Part shown: in pieces, positions 26,782 to 36,662 of the stretch
How the letters are laid out: every line of letters starts with the position of its first letter
Numbering within the stretch: position 1 is the stretch's first letter
From: Eudoraea adriatica DSM 19308
Lineage (GTDB): Bacteria > Bacteroidota > Bacteroidia > Flavobacteriales > Flavobacteriaceae
Assembly (NCBI RefSeq): GCF_000382125.1
Contig: NZ_KB907550.1
Location: 124,001 to 188,000 of the forward strand
Length of the DNA stretch: 64,000 nucleotides
Direction: 5' to 3'
Program-made: the position numbers and the translations under genes
Notes under the pieces: model-generated
What the model saw: the letters and a program-made list of their open reading frames with translations, nothing else
Databases searched by the model: none
What the model was told of the DNA's origin: nothing

Positions 26782-27750
26782 CTATATCTCAATCACAAGT
26801 TTCCCCGTGGCTAAATTGTTTTCCATATAAGTATGAGCTTCAACAATATGATCCAGATGGAAAACCTTATCAATATTAAGGGTTATTTTCTCATTCTCAA
26901 CAGCATCAATAAAATCCTGCAATAATTCTTTCCTCAAATTAGTCGCTTCACCCATGTAAACTGTCAATCTTCCCAGAGAAGGGATGTCGCCCATGGGTGT
27001 GAATTCCTCCATTGTCCATTCACCCCCAAGTATTCCTGTCATGCAAACAACACCCCCGGGTTTAATGCATTTTAAGGAGTCTTTAAGGGTTTTTATTCCA
27101 ATTAATTCAAGGACCTTGTCTACCCCTTCAGGAAACAATGCTCTTAATTCTTCAGTAACAGTTCCATTATCAATTAGGACATGGTCTGCCCCGTTTTCAA
27201 TTAGAAATTTCTTTTTGGCTTCGTTCCTGGTAGTAGAAATGACAGTGAGCCCCGAATGTTTTGCCAGCTGGCAGGAGAGCATACCTATGGAGGATGTACC
27301 ACCTCTTATAAGTAATGTTTCTCCCTTTTTGACTTCGAGTGCCTGGGTTAAGGACCCCGAAACAGTTTGAAACATTTCCGGAATAGCCCCAAGAATGCTC
27401 CAGGGTAAATTGCTTTCGAAAGGGAAAACAATTTGCCATGGTACCAGGGTGTACTCTGCATATCCCCCATCAAATTCCCTTCCCATACCGCCCATAATTG
27501 CAGCTACCTTCTGACCTTTTGAGTATGTTCCTGATAAGTCTTCTTCAACAGTGCCCACACATTCTATACCCTGGATTCTGGGAAATACTACACCCGGTGA
27601 ATGTCCCCGGCGGGTAAACAATTCGGATCTGTTTAAACCAAAGGCCTTGATTTTTATCAAAACCCAGCCGCTTTTGGCTGCCGGGACAGGCATATCCTGA
27701 ATTTCAATGACTTCCGGATTACCGGATCTTAAGGTAATGGCCGCTTTCAT
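26782..27750 (-). CDS. Zinc-type alcohol dehydrogenase / quinone oxidoreductase-like MDR protein
   Basis: A 322-residue medium-chain dehydrogenase/reductase. It has the GroES-like N-terminal domain (GLNRSELFTRRGHSPGVVFPRIQGIECVGTV) and an NAD(P) Rossmann domain with GGTSSIGMLSCQLAKHSG near residue 150. Structural and catalytic zinc cysteines are absent, fitting the quinone oxidoreductase branch that reduces quinones or enones with NADPH. The ATG at 27750 is preferred to an upstream in-frame TTG at 27768 because MKAAITL is the standard family start. It is convergent with the five-gene operon and lies 97 bp downstream of... the divergent-side gap before the acyl carrier protein stop. Confidence 0.85.
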   Translation of the reverse strand: MKAAITLRSGNPEVIEIQDMPVPAAKSGWVLIKIKAFGLNRSELFTRRGHSPGVVFPRIQGIECVGTVEEDLSGTYSKGQKVAAIMGGMGREFDGGYAEYTLVPWQIVFPFESNLPWSILGAIPEMFQTVSGSLTQALEVKKGETLLIRGGTSSIGMLSCQLAKHSGLTVISTTRNEAKKKFLIENGADHVLIDNGTVTEELRALFPEGVDKVLELIGIKTLKDSLKCIKPGGVVCMTGILGGEWTMEEFTPMGDIPSLGRLTVYMGEATNLRKELLQDFIDAVENEKITLNIDKVFHLDHIVEAHTYMENNLATGKLVIEI

Positions 27751-27865
27751 ATTCTTCTTTTCTTTCAATAAACTTAGGGATTTAATATTATTGACAAAAC
27801 AACACAGGCACCAAATAGGGATATTCTATTGGTAATACTGAATCTGAAATAAAAAAAAAGAGCGC

Positions 27866-28108
27866 CTATTTTGTAGCTTTTACATAAGCTATCAAAGACC
27901 TTAGCGTGGTTATTTTGCCATAATCCGCTTCCGGGGTTGTGATGCCAAATTCCTTGTCAATGCCAATTATGAGTTGCAGAAAATCGAATGAGTCGATACC
28001 AAAAACTTCCCTGATATTGTCATCCATTCCGAGTTCTTCGGGATCTATGTCCGGTGCTATTTCTTGCAGCAATTTAAGGATAGTTGCTTTTATTTCCTCG
28101 TCTTTCAT
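27866..28108 (-). CDS. Acyl carrier protein
   Basis: An 80-residue acidic carrier protein with the phosphopantetheine attachment serine S40 in GIDSFDFLQLI and the usual four-helix pattern. It is the last gene of the acyl-CoA synthetase/E1/E2 operon; its ATG overlaps the stop of the E2 gene by 4 bp. Such a dedicated carrier beside a 2-oxoacid dehydrogenase could receive the acyl group from E2 or serve octanoyl delivery for lipoylation; both are inference. It is not in the usual fabF neighbourhood of the housekeeping acpP. Confidence 0.88.
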   Translation of the reverse strand: MKDEEIKATILKLLQEIAPDIDPEELGMDDNIREVFGIDSFDFLQLIIGIDKEFGITTPEADYGKITTLRSLIAYVKATK

Positions 28109-29262
28109 AGGGCTTCGGGCTTTTGTAGATTCCGCTTAAGGGCCATTAAAAACCTGCTCCCCAGATAACCATCAATGGCCCTGTGGTCTGCGGCGAGTGT
28201 CACATGAACTACGGGGCGGGCGCTTAATTTACCATCTTCGGCCCATGCTTCTTCCACGATATTGCCGAAGCCTAAAATGGCAACCTGTGGCGGGTAGATA
28301 ACCCCAAAAACTTTGTCCGTACTGCCTTCCCCGATATTGGAAATTGTAATGGTGGATTCGCTTAATTCTGAACTTCTCAATTGCAATGCCCTTGCACGCG
28401 GTATCAAATCATTCAACAAGTCCATTAACTGATTCAGGGATTTTTTGTCTGCCTCCGGGATTGCCGGAATCACAACTCCTCCTTTGCGCAATGAAACGGC
28501 AAAGCCTATATTGATGGCATTTTTCAACTGCAGACCATTTTCCCAAAAAGCATTAACTGATGGAACTTCTTTAATTGCTTTTGCTGTTGCTTTTATTAGC
28601 AGCACAACAGCCAGCAATCTGTCTTTAAGTTCCCTTTCCTTGTTCCATTCGCGCAACCAATTGAGCGCTTTTGTCATATCGATCCTTGTCTCGAGGTAAA
28701 AATGAGGAATCTCTCTGTTAGACTTGCTCATGGCAGAAGCAATTGCTGTTCGCAGACCTTTCGCAGCTATTTCTTTTTTGCCCCCGGTAACTTCTACATG
28801 CGATTCTGCTTTCTTAGCTGCAGCCAGGTCGATATCCTTTTTTATAATACTGCCTTCCGGACCGCTTCCTTTTATGGCCGAAAGATCGATTCCTTTTTCC
28901 TCTGCAATTTTTTTCGCCAGGGGGGATACCTTTAATCGATCATCAACTTTTATTGAACCCTCTTTTACCATCTCTTTTATAGGTTCTTTTTTAATCCTGG
29001 ATTTCTTTTTGGCAGACACTTTTTCTCCAACCGGGATAATGATGGCCATTACCGTTCCTACAGGCACTTTTTCCCCTTCTTTGACAATAAGCTCATTGAT
29101 AGTGCCTTCATCAAAGACTTCTATTTCAATCAAACCTTTTTGGGTATCAACATCTGCTATGATATCGCCTCGTTTAACGAAATCGCCAGATTTTACCCTC
29201 CATTCTACGAGCGTACCATCCTCCATGTCGGCGCCAAGACTGGGCATTGTAAATTCAATCAT
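28105..29262 (-). CDS. Dihydrolipoamide acyltransferase (E2) of a 2-oxoacid dehydrogenase complex
   Basis: A 385-residue E2 with one lipoyl domain (residues 1-76, lipoyl lysine K42 in [11 protein letters not shown]), a linker, a peripheral subunit-binding domain (about 106-140, [26 protein letters not shown]) and the catalytic CAT core ending in H360-R-A-I-D364-G. It transfers the acyl group from lipoamide to CoA. It overlaps the E1 beta gene upstream (8 bp) and the ACP gene downstream (4 bp), so the whole operon is translationally coupled. No E3 lipoamide dehydrogenase is in the operon; a shared E3 elsewhere is expected. Confidence 0.92.
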   Translation of the reverse strand: MIEFTMPSLGADMEDGTLVEWRVKSGDFVKRGDIIADVDTQKGLIEIEVFDEGTINELIVKEGEKVPVGTVMAIIIPVGEKVSAKKKSRIKKEPIKEMVKEGSIKVDDRLKVSPLAKKIAEEKGIDLSAIKGSGPEGSIIKKDIDLAAAKKAESHVEVTGGKKEIAAKGLRTAIASAMSKSNREIPHFYLETRIDMTKALNWLREWNKERELKDRLLAVVLLIKATAKAIKEVPSVNAFWENGLQLKNAINIGFAVSLRKGGVVIPAIPEADKKSLNQLMDLLNDLIPRARALQLRSSELSESTITISNIGEGSTDKVFGVIYPPQVAILGFGNIVEEAWAEDGKLSARPVVHVTLAADHRAIDGYLGSRFLMALKRNLQKPEAL

Positions 29263-30250
29263 TCTGTATCATTTTTAAAGCCGAGTCAACAATATCCTGT
29301 TTCTGTGGAATCGATGCATCCTCCAGATGTTTGGGATATGGAATAGGCACTTCAATTCCGCAAAGCCGTTCAACCGGCGCATCCAAACTAAAAAAGGCGT
29401 TCTCCATTATTCTGGAAATGATCTCTGAGGATATGCTGACCGAACGCCATGCCTCTTCTACGATCAATACTTTATGGGTTTTAGCCACAGAATTAATGAT
29501 GGTTTCATTATCGATAGGATTGAGGACGCGAAGATCAATTATTTCTACATCAATTCCGGATGAAGCCAATATTTCTGCTGCTGCCAAAGCTTTGTATACT
29601 CCGGGGCCATATGTAATGATCGAAAGATCTTTTCCTTCCCTTCGTATTTTAGCTTTATCAATATCTACTGCGCCAGAACTTGACGGGATTTCCGATTCCA
29701 TGTTTAAGAGGGATGTATACTCAAAAATCACCACGGGATCAGGACTCTCCAGGGCAGTTAAGAGCATTCCCCTGGCATCTTCATGTGTGCCGGCGGAAAC
29801 AATCTTCAATCCGGGAATATGGGCATAGAATGGTTCCCAACTATGAGAATGCTGGGCCGCGAGCTGGTTTCCAATCCCTGAATTCATTCGGATAACTACA
29901 GGGACATTTATCTGACCTCCCGACATATGTAATAAGGTAGCTGCATTGTTAATGATCTGGTCTAGTGCAAGCAGGCTGAAGTTGACTGTCATGACTTCCA
30001 CTATGGGCCGCATTCCCGCTAAAGCAGCACCTATACCTGCTCCAACAAAGCCTGATTCTGACAAGGGAACGTCCATGATACGATCTTCACCAAATTCCTC
30101 AAGGAATCCTTTACTCACTGCAAAGGCTCCTCCATAGCGCCCCACATCTTCCCCCATCAGGAATACTTTATCATTAGTAATCAGGGCTTCGTGCATTCCC
30201 TGTTTTAACGCCTCCCTATACGTAATTTTCAATGTTGTTTTATCAGTCAT
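29255..30250 (-). CDS. 2-oxoacid dehydrogenase E1 component, beta subunit
   Basis: A 331-residue transketolase-like E1 beta. It has the TPP-binding pyrimidine domain ([34 protein letters not shown], residues 32-65) and the C-terminal transketolase domain ([30 protein letters not shown]). It pairs with the E1 alpha product encoded 2 bp upstream to decarboxylate a 2-oxoacid, most likely pyruvate or acetoin-type substrates. Size and motifs resemble acetoin/pyruvate dehydrogenase E1 beta; substrate specificity cannot be read directly. Confidence 0.92.
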   Translation of the reverse strand: MTDKTTLKITYREALKQGMHEALITNDKVFLMGEDVGRYGGAFAVSKGFLEEFGEDRIMDVPLSESGFVGAGIGAALAGMRPIVEVMTVNFSLLALDQIINNAATLLHMSGGQINVPVVIRMNSGIGNQLAAQHSHSWEPFYAHIPGLKIVSAGTHEDARGMLLTALESPDPVVIFEYTSLLNMESEIPSSSGAVDIDKAKIRREGKDLSIITYGPGVYKALAAAEILASSGIDVEIIDLRVLNPIDNETIINSVAKTHKVLIVEEAWRSVSISSEIISRIMENAFFSLDAPVERLCGIEVPIPYPKHLEDASIPQKQDIVDSALKMIQND

Positions 30251-30252
30251 AA

Positions 30253-31242
30253 CTATGGGCTATAAACAAATTTTTTTAAATCTTCAACAGGTTCAAAAGT
30301 TCCGGCTTCAGCAAAATCAACAGCTTTTTGTATTTCAGCGCTGACCTTGTTCTCAATAGTATCAATATCGTCCCGGGAGATTAGTTCGTTTTGTAATAAT
30401 TGATTGCTAAATGTTAGAATGGGATCGCGTTTTTTCCATTCATCAACTTCCGTTTTCTCACGATACAGTTGGGCATCGAACATGGAGTGCGCTCTAAAGC
30501 GATAGGTGTTGCATACCAGAAAATATGGTTTTCCGGTAGATTTGATGTATGCTATAGCCTTTTCAACTGCATTTTTTACCTCCAGCACATCCATTCCGTT
30601 GGTTTTTGCTGATTCAACCCCGTATGCCGCTCCTTTTTTTTCCAAATCCTGAACAGAATGCGAAAAACGGAGCGCAGTCCCCATACCGTAAAGGTTATTT
30701 TCACAGAGAAAAAGAACAGGAACACCCCATAGTGCAGCCAGGTTCATAGATTCATGGAATTCTCCCTCGGCTATTGCTCCTTCACCAAAAAAACAACTGG
30801 TAATATTGTTAAGGCCTTGTTTTTTGGATGCCAGGGCCATACCTACTGCCATGGGTAAATGACCTCCAACAATGGCATTTCCTCCAAAGAATCTTTTGGA
30901 AGCATCAAATAAATGCATGGAGCCTCCACGCCCCATGCTGCACCCCTCTTGTTTGCCGTACATCTCAGCCATGATGCTTCCAGGATCAAGGCCCCTTGCC
31001 AATGCATGTCCATGTTCACGGTAGGTACTCAGAATATTATCTTCATCTGTTAAGGAGTGCATGGTACCCACGGCTACTGCCTCTTCACCAATATAGAGAT
31101 GCAGAAAACCGCGAATTTTTTCTTTGGTATACAATTCTGCAGACTTCTCCTCGAACCTTCTGATGAGAATCATCTGGTACAGAAGTTTGAGGCCAAGTTC
31201 TCTTGTGATTGCCGGATTTAACTTTATTTCTTCTTTTTCCAT
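30253..31242 (-). CDS. 2-oxoacid dehydrogenase E1 component, alpha subunit
   Basis: A 329-residue E1 alpha with the TPP-binding block [33 protein letters not shown] (about residues 144-176; GEGA replaces the more usual GDGA) and the phosphorylation-loop equivalent [10 protein letters not shown] near 247. It acts with the beta subunit as a heterotetramer. It is separated from the acyl-CoA synthetase stop by 1 bp and from the beta subunit by 2 bp. Pyruvate or acetoin dehydrogenase are the best guesses. Confidence 0.92.
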   Translation of the reverse strand: MEKEEIKLNPAITRELGLKLLYQMILIRRFEEKSAELYTKEKIRGFLHLYIGEEAVAVGTMHSLTDEDNILSTYREHGHALARGLDPGSIMAEMYGKQEGCSMGRGGSMHLFDASKRFFGGNAIVGGHLPMAVGMALASKKQGLNNITSCFFGEGAIAEGEFHESMNLAALWGVPVLFLCENNLYGMGTALRFSHSVQDLEKKGAAYGVESAKTNGMDVLEVKNAVEKAIAYIKSTGKPYFLVCNTYRFRAHSMFDAQLYREKTEVDEWKKRDPILTFSNQLLQNELISRDDIDTIENKVSAEIQKAVDFAEAGTFEPVEDLKKFVYSP

Positions 31243-31243
31243 A

Positions 31244-32977
31244 TTATTCCAATGTTGATTTGTCTCCTTCGGGTAACCCCAGCTCTCTAGCTTTTAATAA
31301 TCGCCTCAGGATTTTACCACTTTTTGTCTTAGGCAAACTGTCCGTAAATGTTATTTCTTTAGGTGCTACCGCCGGCCCCAATTTTTTACGGGAAAATCCT
31401 TTGATATCCAGTTTCGTTTTTTCACTCCTTTCATGCCCGGGTTTTAAAACAACAAAGGCCTTAACCAGTTCCCCGATAAGGGGGTCTGGTTTCCCTATGA
31501 TAGCTGCTTCAGACACTGCGGGGTGCTCCATCAAGGTGCTTTCCACTTCAAATGGCCCTACCATATGACCGGATGTTTTGATAATGTCGTCGGCCCTTCC
31601 CACGAACCAGAAATAGCCATCCTCATCTTTCTTTGCCAGATCACCGGTAACATACCATTCCCCTTTAAAACATTTCTTATAGCGTTCCTCCTCATCGAGA
31701 TATGCCCTGAACATTGAGGGCCATCCTTTTTTTAGCAAAAGATGTCCTTGTTCCATGGGTTTTGTTAAGAGCTGTACTTTGTCCTCAACAATATTTCCAA
31801 TTGCAGCCTCGATCCCCGGCAATGGTTTGCCCATTGAACCAGGCCGTACTTCCATAGAGCTATAGTTAGAAATCATGATGCCTCCGGTCTCCGTTTGCCA
31901 CCAGTTATCGCAAATGGGCATCCCAAAAGTTTTTTTACCCCAAATTACTTCCTCTGCATGCAGGGGTTCCCCAACACTATGTATTAGGCGCAGGTTAGAC
32001 AGATCATACTTTTCCAGGGGCTTAAAATCAAGGCGCATTAACCTGCGGATAGCAGTTGGAGCGGTATACCATACATTTACACGGTGTTCTTCAAGAATGG
32101 AATACCAGCGCTCCGCATCGAACTCTTCTTCATCCACAATATTGGTAACCCCGTTGACAAGTGGAGCAATGATCCCATAAGAAGTTCCGGTTACCCATCC
32201 AGGATCGGCTGTACACCAGAATATATCCCCGGGTTGTAGGTCGAGAACATATTTTCCGGTAACGTAATGTGTAAGGACGGCCTGATGAACATGCAAAGCA
32301 CCTTTTGGCATCCCGGTGGTACCACTTGTAAAATGCAATAAAGCAGGATCTTCCGGCTGTGTATTACTAATTAGGTATTCATCAGGAGCTTCATCCATTA
32401 ACATGGATAGCGACAAGACCTTTTCGTCTATATGTTGTTTTGCATCTGTCAATAAAATATGCCTAAGCAACGGAAGCCGAGGCATCAATTGTTTTATTTT
32501 TTTCTGATATAGTTTTGTTGTAGTTATTAAAACCTTTGCCTTCCCTTTACTTAAGCGCTGAAATGCAGGTTCTGGTCCAAAAACTGAAAACATGGGACAA
32601 AATACAGCTCCGGTTTTTAGTGTTCCCAATGCGGCAACGTATAAGTAAGGAATTCTTCCCACAAGAGAAAAAACACTATCGTTCTTTTTTATAGCCAGCT
32701 TTTCCAGAACATTTGCAAATTGCGAGGTCTGAATTTTTAAATCGGAATAGGTGAAATCTATTAAGGATCTATCCTTTCGAATCCATCTAAGGGCAACTGT
32801 ATTTGCAAGATGGCTATTGGCGTGCCGGTCTACTGCTTCGTGTGCGATATTTAGCCCGCCTCCCGGGAGCCTCTCTAAATTTTTAAATTCATTCTCCCAT
32901 TTAAACTTATCACACAAAGAATCATAATCCGGCATATTTGGTGTTTCCTTCCCTGGTATGTATAAAGTGTCTTTCAT
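31244..32977 (-). CDS. AMP-forming acetyl-/acyl-CoA synthetase
   Basis: A 577-residue ANL-superfamily ligase. Adenylation motifs are [21 protein letters not shown] (about 212-232), the WWQTETGG core motif and the C-terminal [10 protein letters not shown] with the catalytic lysine. It activates acetate or another short acid to acyl-AMP and then acyl-CoA. The length is shorter than housekeeping Acs (about 650), matching the shorter AcsA-like branch. The ATG at 32977 is used; an in-frame TTG at 32992 overlaps a candidate -7 box and is unlikely. First gene of the operon with E1 alpha, E1 beta, E2 and ACP; an ATGAT-N4-ATCAT operator lies 62 bp upstream. Confidence 0.9.
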   Translation of the reverse strand: MKDTLYIPGKETPNMPDYDSLCDKFKWENEFKNLERLPGGGLNIAHEAVDRHANSHLANTVALRWIRKDRSLIDFTYSDLKIQTSQFANVLEKLAIKKNDSVFSLVGRIPYLYVAALGTLKTGAVFCPMFSVFGPEPAFQRLSKGKAKVLITTTKLYQKKIKQLMPRLPLLRHILLTDAKQHIDEKVLSLSMLMDEAPDEYLISNTQPEDPALLHFTSGTTGMPKGALHVHQAVLTHYVTGKYVLDLQPGDIFWCTADPGWVTGTSYGIIAPLVNGVTNIVDEEEFDAERWYSILEEHRVNVWYTAPTAIRRLMRLDFKPLEKYDLSNLRLIHSVGEPLHAEEVIWGKKTFGMPICDNWWQTETGGIMISNYSSMEVRPGSMGKPLPGIEAAIGNIVEDKVQLLTKPMEQGHLLLKKGWPSMFRAYLDEEERYKKCFKGEWYVTGDLAKKDEDGYFWFVGRADDIIKTSGHMVGPFEVESTLMEHPAVSEAAIIGKPDPLIGELVKAFVVLKPGHERSEKTKLDIKGFSRKKLGPAVAPKEITFTDSLPKTKSGKILRRLLKARELGLPEGDKSTLE

Positions 32978-33009
32978 GATAAGTGGAATCAAATCTATTA
33001 TTCAGGCAT

Positions 33010-33053
33010 CCAATATAGTTTGGAATTATTGGTTTTGTAATGATCTTGATCAT
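33010..33053 (-). promoter_or_regulatory. Candidate Crp/Fnr-type operator and -7 box for the acs-E1-E2-ACP operon
   Basis: On the minus strand, ATGATCAAGATCAT (33040-33053) is an inverted repeat ATGAT-N4-ATCAT, extended by one more pair on each side. A near-consensus -7 box TATATTGG (33010-33017; consensus TAnnTTTG) lies with its centre 33 bp from the operator centre. The same 33-bp spacing recurs before the CapA-like and cytochrome c genes, which supports real function. Crp/Fnr type is inferred from half-site length and spacing. Confidence 0.6.
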
Positions 33054-33086
33054 TGAACACGCTTATTTTCGGACTTAACAACAATA

Positions 33087-34190
33087 TCAATTCCAGATCA
33101 GTTTCAAAGTATGCTCATTAACCCATTCCGCTTTGGTGCCAAACTTTTTCCCTTCCCGGTTCAGGACATTCTTTATCCAGTTACAATCCTTTTTATTGGG
33201 TTTGTTTATTTGTAATTTCCTGATTTGTGTGGGGACCAATAGCAGCGAGACAAAATTTCCTTTTGTGCAATCCCACTTAACAAAATACATCAGGCCCAGA
33301 TCACTGCGGTAAGATTCATGGCCACTGATTCCTTCATAGTCATTCAGAAAATCGCCGCAGCCATATATGATCGGCTTGTTTTTATATACTTCCAATCCTT
33401 TGAAATGGTGTGAGGAATGACCATGGACAATATCGACCCCTGCATGGTCAATCAGGTTATGTGCGAATATTCTGTGCGGTTCCTGGACTTTATAACCCCA
33501 ATTACCGCCCCAATGGATAGAGACTACGACCAGGTCTCCCGTCTGTTTTACTTGTCTGATTTCCTTTCCGATCCTTTTGATGGTCTCCATAGATAAATTA
33601 ACCAGTACATTCAGTCCCGGGACAACCTCAGTTGCTTTCCAATCAGCGGGGATTCCACTTGAGGATAAGCCAAAAGAAAATACCAGAACCCTGCCTTTGT
33701 CCTTTACAGATAAAATAGCAGGCGTATTGGCCTCCCTGATATTAAGCCCGGCACCGGTATATTTTATTTCTGCACTTTCCAAAGTCTCCAGGGTTTCCAA
33801 TAACCCTTTTTGACCCCAGTCCAATATATGGTTATTGGCTAAGGCACAACAATCTATATTGGCTATGGTAAGGCATGCAATATTTTTGGGATGCATCCTG
33901 TAATTGATACCTTTGTTAACGTAATCCCCGTTTTTGGTAATGCTGGTTTCCAGATTTATTAACCTGATGTCGGCCTCTTTCATAGCTCCTATGGCATAAC
34001 CCCAGATGTAATTAAAATCCACAGCTTGTTTAATAGGACCACTTGCTTTTTCGGCAAGTTTTACATAGTCCTTTGCATTTTTCAGATAGCCTTCGTAAAT
34101 CACCGGATCATTTGGATTGGGCAATATCTGGTCTATGCCGCGCCCGGTCATTACATCACCGCAAAGAAACAGGTTAAGTGTTTGATCCAT
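33087..34190 (-). CDS. CapA family protein (poly-gamma-glutamate synthesis PgsA/CapA-like, metallophosphatase fold)
   Basis: A 367-residue CapA-type protein with metal-binding signatures CGDVMTGRGID (near residue 9), INLETSIT, ALANNHILDWGQ (about 118-129), SIHWGGNW and VHGHSSHHFKGLEVYKNKPIIYGCGDFLNDY. These define the CapA/calcineurin-like fold. Unlike PgsA of capsule operons it has no evident membrane anchor or signal peptide, and no pgsB/pgsC genes are nearby, so a capsule role is doubtful. Start: the ATG at 34190 is preferred to 34223 because the candidate -7 box (34211-34218) lies between them. Confidence 0.82.
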   Translation of the reverse strand: MDQTLNLFLCGDVMTGRGIDQILPNPNDPVIYEGYLKNAKDYVKLAEKASGPIKQAVDFNYIWGYAIGAMKEADIRLINLETSITKNGDYVNKGINYRMHPKNIACLTIANIDCCALANNHILDWGQKGLLETLETLESAEIKYTGAGLNIREANTPAILSVKDKGRVLVFSFGLSSSGIPADWKATEVVPGLNVLVNLSMETIKRIGKEIRQVKQTGDLVVVSIHWGGNWGYKVQEPHRIFAHNLIDHAGVDIVHGHSSHHFKGLEVYKNKPIIYGCGDFLNDYEGISGHESYRSDLGLMYFVKWDCTKGNFVSLLLVPTQIRKLQINKPNKKDCNWIKNVLNREGKKFGTKAEWVNEHTLKLIWN

Positions 34191-34210
34191 CTTAATATTG
34201 CCTGTAAGGA

Positions 34211-34254
34211 TAAAAATAGACATGTAGCAAGAAGCACAAAATGATTCAGATCAT
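34211..34254 (-). promoter_or_regulatory. Candidate Crp/Fnr-type operator and -7 box for the CapA-like gene
   Basis: ATGATTCAGATCAT (34241-34254; ATGAT-N4-ATCAT inverted repeat) with a -7-like box TATTTTTA on the minus strand at 34211-34218, one base off TAnnTTTG. Centre-to-centre distance is 33 bp, identical to the neighbouring acs and cytochrome c units. Confidence 0.6.
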
Positions 34255-34317
34255 GGAAATGAAAGGTAGTGAAACACTTGCTGCCTAAATCGCCGTTTCG
34301 GTACGGTCAGTAATTCT

Positions 34318-34800
34318 TCAATAATGATAAGGATAGTAATCCGATGTTGGTATCCCTACTACTTCATATTCTGATTGAAGAAAAGTAACTAAATCCACGA
34401 GTTCCTGCACAGTCATAACTTCATTGTAATTCTTCATCTTTGAAAGACCTTCTTCGGTAGCTTCGACAGAGGTTTTTTGTTTGTAGCGTGGTGCAATTTT
34501 GTGCGAAGGATTTATAACCGAAGTGACCAGATTTCCATAGGATTTCTGAACAGCTACTTCGCCACCGAGCTGTATGTTAATATTATCACTTCCTGCCTTC
34601 CACTCAATCTCCGAAATACTATGGCATTCATTGCAGTCTAATCTCTTATAGGTTGCTTTTCCTACTTCAATGTCGCCTTCAGGTAACGCAAATCCAATCG
34701 CTTGCTCATTGCAACTGCTTATAATTAAGCCAACACATAACAGGATAAAAATCAGTAAATAATCAGACAGCTTGCGCAAAGTTTTATTTTTACCAGACAT
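34318..34800 (-). CDS. Lipoprotein monohaem cytochrome c-like protein
   Basis: A 160-residue protein with a lipoprotein signal (MSGKNKTLRKLSDYLLIFILLCVGLIISSC, lipobox Cys30) and one haem c attachment motif C56-N-E-C59-H60. Downstream, a cytochrome c fold is suggested by VTSVINPSHKIAPRY and MKNYNEVMTVQELVDLVTFLQSEY, where a methionine in the MKNYNEVM segment could be the distal haem ligand. It is probably an electron carrier on the outer face of a membrane; its partner is not evident. The ATG at 34800 is chosen because it gives a regular signal peptide; an alternative ATG is at 34839. A perfect -7 box and an ATGAC-N4-GTCAT operator lie upstream. Confidence 0.85.
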   Translation of the reverse strand: MSGKNKTLRKLSDYLLIFILLCVGLIISSCNEQAIGFALPEGDIEVGKATYKRLDCNECHSISEIEWKAGSDNINIQLGGEVAVQKSYGNLVTSVINPSHKIAPRYKQKTSVEATEEGLSKMKNYNEVMTVQELVDLVTFLQSEYEVVGIPTSDYYPYHY

Positions 34801-34854
34801 AAGATGTTGTTTAAAATTAAGGATTTGATTCTCCACCATAACAATGGATAAAAA

Positions 34855-34898
34855 CAAATGTAGTGACTAAGAAAGATGAAGTAAATGACCTGCGTCAT
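34855..34898 (-). promoter_or_regulatory. Candidate Crp/Fnr-type operator and -7 box for the cytochrome c gene
   Basis: An inverted repeat ATGAC-N4-GTCAT at 34885-34898 and a perfect Bacteroidota -7 box TACATTTG (34855-34862) on the minus strand. The centres are 33 bp apart, which places the operator near -41.5 if transcription starts about 5 nt after the box, the class II activator position. Confidence 0.65.
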
Positions 34899-35041
34899 CC
34901 AGATTTATGCTTACTTACCGGAAAAATTTTAAGAGAAATCCGGAATATGTCCTTTTAATGTATAGAGATTGGACAGAACAGTATTTTTAAAGCAGGAAAG
35001 CATGGGATGATCAATACCAAATCAATCTAAAAGGAATATTT

Positions 35042-35059
35042 AATAATTCCTTACCTTAG
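35042..35059 (+). promoter_or_regulatory. Promoter/leader block shared by two DUF6090 genes (copy 1)
   Basis: AATAATTCCTTACCTTAG, repeated exactly at 49491-49508 before the distant sixth DUF6090 gene; ACCAACCACTT also follows in both. TACCTTAG is one base off the -7 consensus TAnnTTTG. The ATG lies 26 bp downstream here. Confidence 0.55.
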
Positions 35060-35085
35060 AAAGAACAACCAACCACTTCCTTACT

Positions 35086-35841
35086 ATGATCAACTTCTTC
35101 AGAAAAATCCGCAAACAACTGGCAGATGATAACAAGCCGCTGAAATACGCCAGATATGCTTTAGGGGAAATTTTACTGGTTGTAATTGGAATACTTATCG
35201 CATTACAGATTAATAACTGGAATGAAGACAGGCTGTCCAGACAATTTGAGATCCGCATGCTTACTGAAGTCAAGAAGGCTTTTAGTGATGATCTGGGCAT
35301 ATGCCAGTTTTTAAAAGAGAGGAATGAGTTAAAACTACAGGGCATACAGGAAATGCTGAAAATGGTTGCGTCGGAAGAATCCTACCCGGATTCGGTCCTT
35401 CTGAAGGCATACAATAAAATGACAATTTCATATTACCTCAACTATAACATCGGGCCTTATGAAACCATCAAATCCGTTGGTCTGGATAAGATCAGTAATG
35501 ATTCCGTCCGCTCAGGGCTCACGGCAATTTACGAGCTCGACCTGCCCAGGGTAGAAGAATTTACAAATGGATTTATAAATAACCTGCGGGAAGAGCACGA
35601 TATTACCGCTATGCACGACGCCCTCTGGAAACGTACTTTGATACGGCTACCTGACAGCAGCTATAAATTAGTGAGCATCCCATTGGATAGCAGGATCCTT
35701 GATAAAAAAGAACTATTGGATCGTATTAAAATTGAGCAGGATATGGCATCTAATTTCATTCACAGACTTAACTATTTCGAAAGCACACTCAATTATGGCC
35801 TCCAGCTGGTGTCCGATGAATTGGAAGCACTTGGGCCATAA
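35086..35841 (+). CDS. DUF6090 family membrane protein (array member 1)
   Basis: A 251-residue protein with the DUF6090 hallmark: a short basic, amphipathic N-terminus (MINFFRKIRKQLADDNKPLKY), then GEILLVVIGILIALQ as a single membrane helix (about residues 26-42) and the NNWNE motif just outside it. The remaining 200 residues are a helical, probably extracytoplasmic domain. The family is common in Flavobacteriia and has no known function. First of five tandem paralogues, followed after 89 bp by the next. Confidence 0.85.
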   Translation: MINFFRKIRKQLADDNKPLKYARYALGEILLVVIGILIALQINNWNEDRLSRQFEIRMLTEVKKAFSDDLGICQFLKERNELKLQGIQEMLKMVASEESYPDSVLLKAYNKMTISYYLNYNIGPYETIKSVGLDKISNDSVRSGLTAIYELDLPRVEEFTNGFINNLREEHDITAMHDALWKRTLIRLPDSSYKLVSIPLDSRILDKKELLDRIKIEQDMASNFIHRLNYFESTLNYGLQLVSDELEALGP

Positions 35842-35930
35842 GTCCTTGAAATATAATAAAGACCAGCAATAAAGTCTTATAGCCCGCTTACCGGAATTTC
35901 GGTATATTTATAAGAACTATCTTGAAAACA

Positions 35931-36662
35931 ATGCGCTTCTTCAGACCATTACGCAAAGTACTCGCAGCCGATAACAAGCCATTAAAATACCTAAGGTATG
36001 CCCTAGGGGAAATTCTATTGGTGGTGATTGGAATTCTCATCGCCCTGCAGATCAATAACTGGAATGAAGAAAATAAAGAAAAGCAGGTTGAAAAACAGCG
36101 CTATCAAAACATACTTAATGACCTGCAAAACGATGAGCAGACCATCAACCAGATGCTAACAAATCTTACTAAAAAGCAGGACTTGCATTATTACCTGTAT
36201 CAGCTTTCGCAGAACAATGGTATACAGGATAGCACATTTAATATAAGACGGGTTAATGCTGCTCCCGAACTCAATCTGATTTCCGGCAAGAATCAGTTAA
36301 CCGAATTGGAATTTATTAAAGATCTCCATATCAGGCGAGAGGTCAATGTTTATATTAAATATGAAAATGCCGCCATCTCAGACGCCGTTCGTCTTGAAAG
36401 TATTATAAAAAATGAGGTAAGGGATTATTTTGGCAATATAAGTGCCACGAAAATTGAGAATTATTTTACCCCGGAAAGGTATGATAACAGCGATATTGGG
36501 AATACATTGGACATGGATGTGATTTCAAAACATTTTAAGGATTCAGATTTTAAAGGGTTGCTGATAGCTCTCAGAATGAGCACATCGAATGCCCTGATTA
36601 CGCTGGGCGCACTGAAGGAAAAAAACAAAAATCTGCAAACCATTTTGAGCGATAAATTATGA
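35931..36662 (+). CDS. DUF6090 family membrane protein (array member 2)
   Basis: A 243-residue paralogue: RFFRPLRKVLAADNKPLKY, membrane helix GEILLVVIGILIALQ, NNWNEE, then a Lys/Glu-rich coiled-coil-like stretch (ENKEKQVEKQRYQN) and a helical domain unlike that of member 1. The ATG at 35931 is used; the TTG nine bases upstream is unlikely. Its stop overlaps the start of member 3 (ATGA), so they are co-translated. Function unknown. Confidence 0.85.
   Translation: MRFFRPLRKVLAADNKPLKYLRYALGEILLVVIGILIALQINNWNEENKEKQVEKQRYQNILNDLQNDEQTINQMLTNLTKKQDLHYYLYQLSQNNGIQDSTFNIRRVNAAPELNLISGKNQLTELEFIKDLHIRREVNVYIKYENAAISDAVRLESIIKNEVRDYFGNISATKIENYFTPERYDNSDIGNTLDMDVISKHFKDSDFKGLLIALRMSTSNALITLGALKEKNKNLQTILSDKL

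Noticed and set aside
33087-34190. Poly-gamma-glutamate capsule operon
   Set aside because: The CapA-like protein lacks an anchor and there are no pgsB, pgsC or pgsE-like genes around it.
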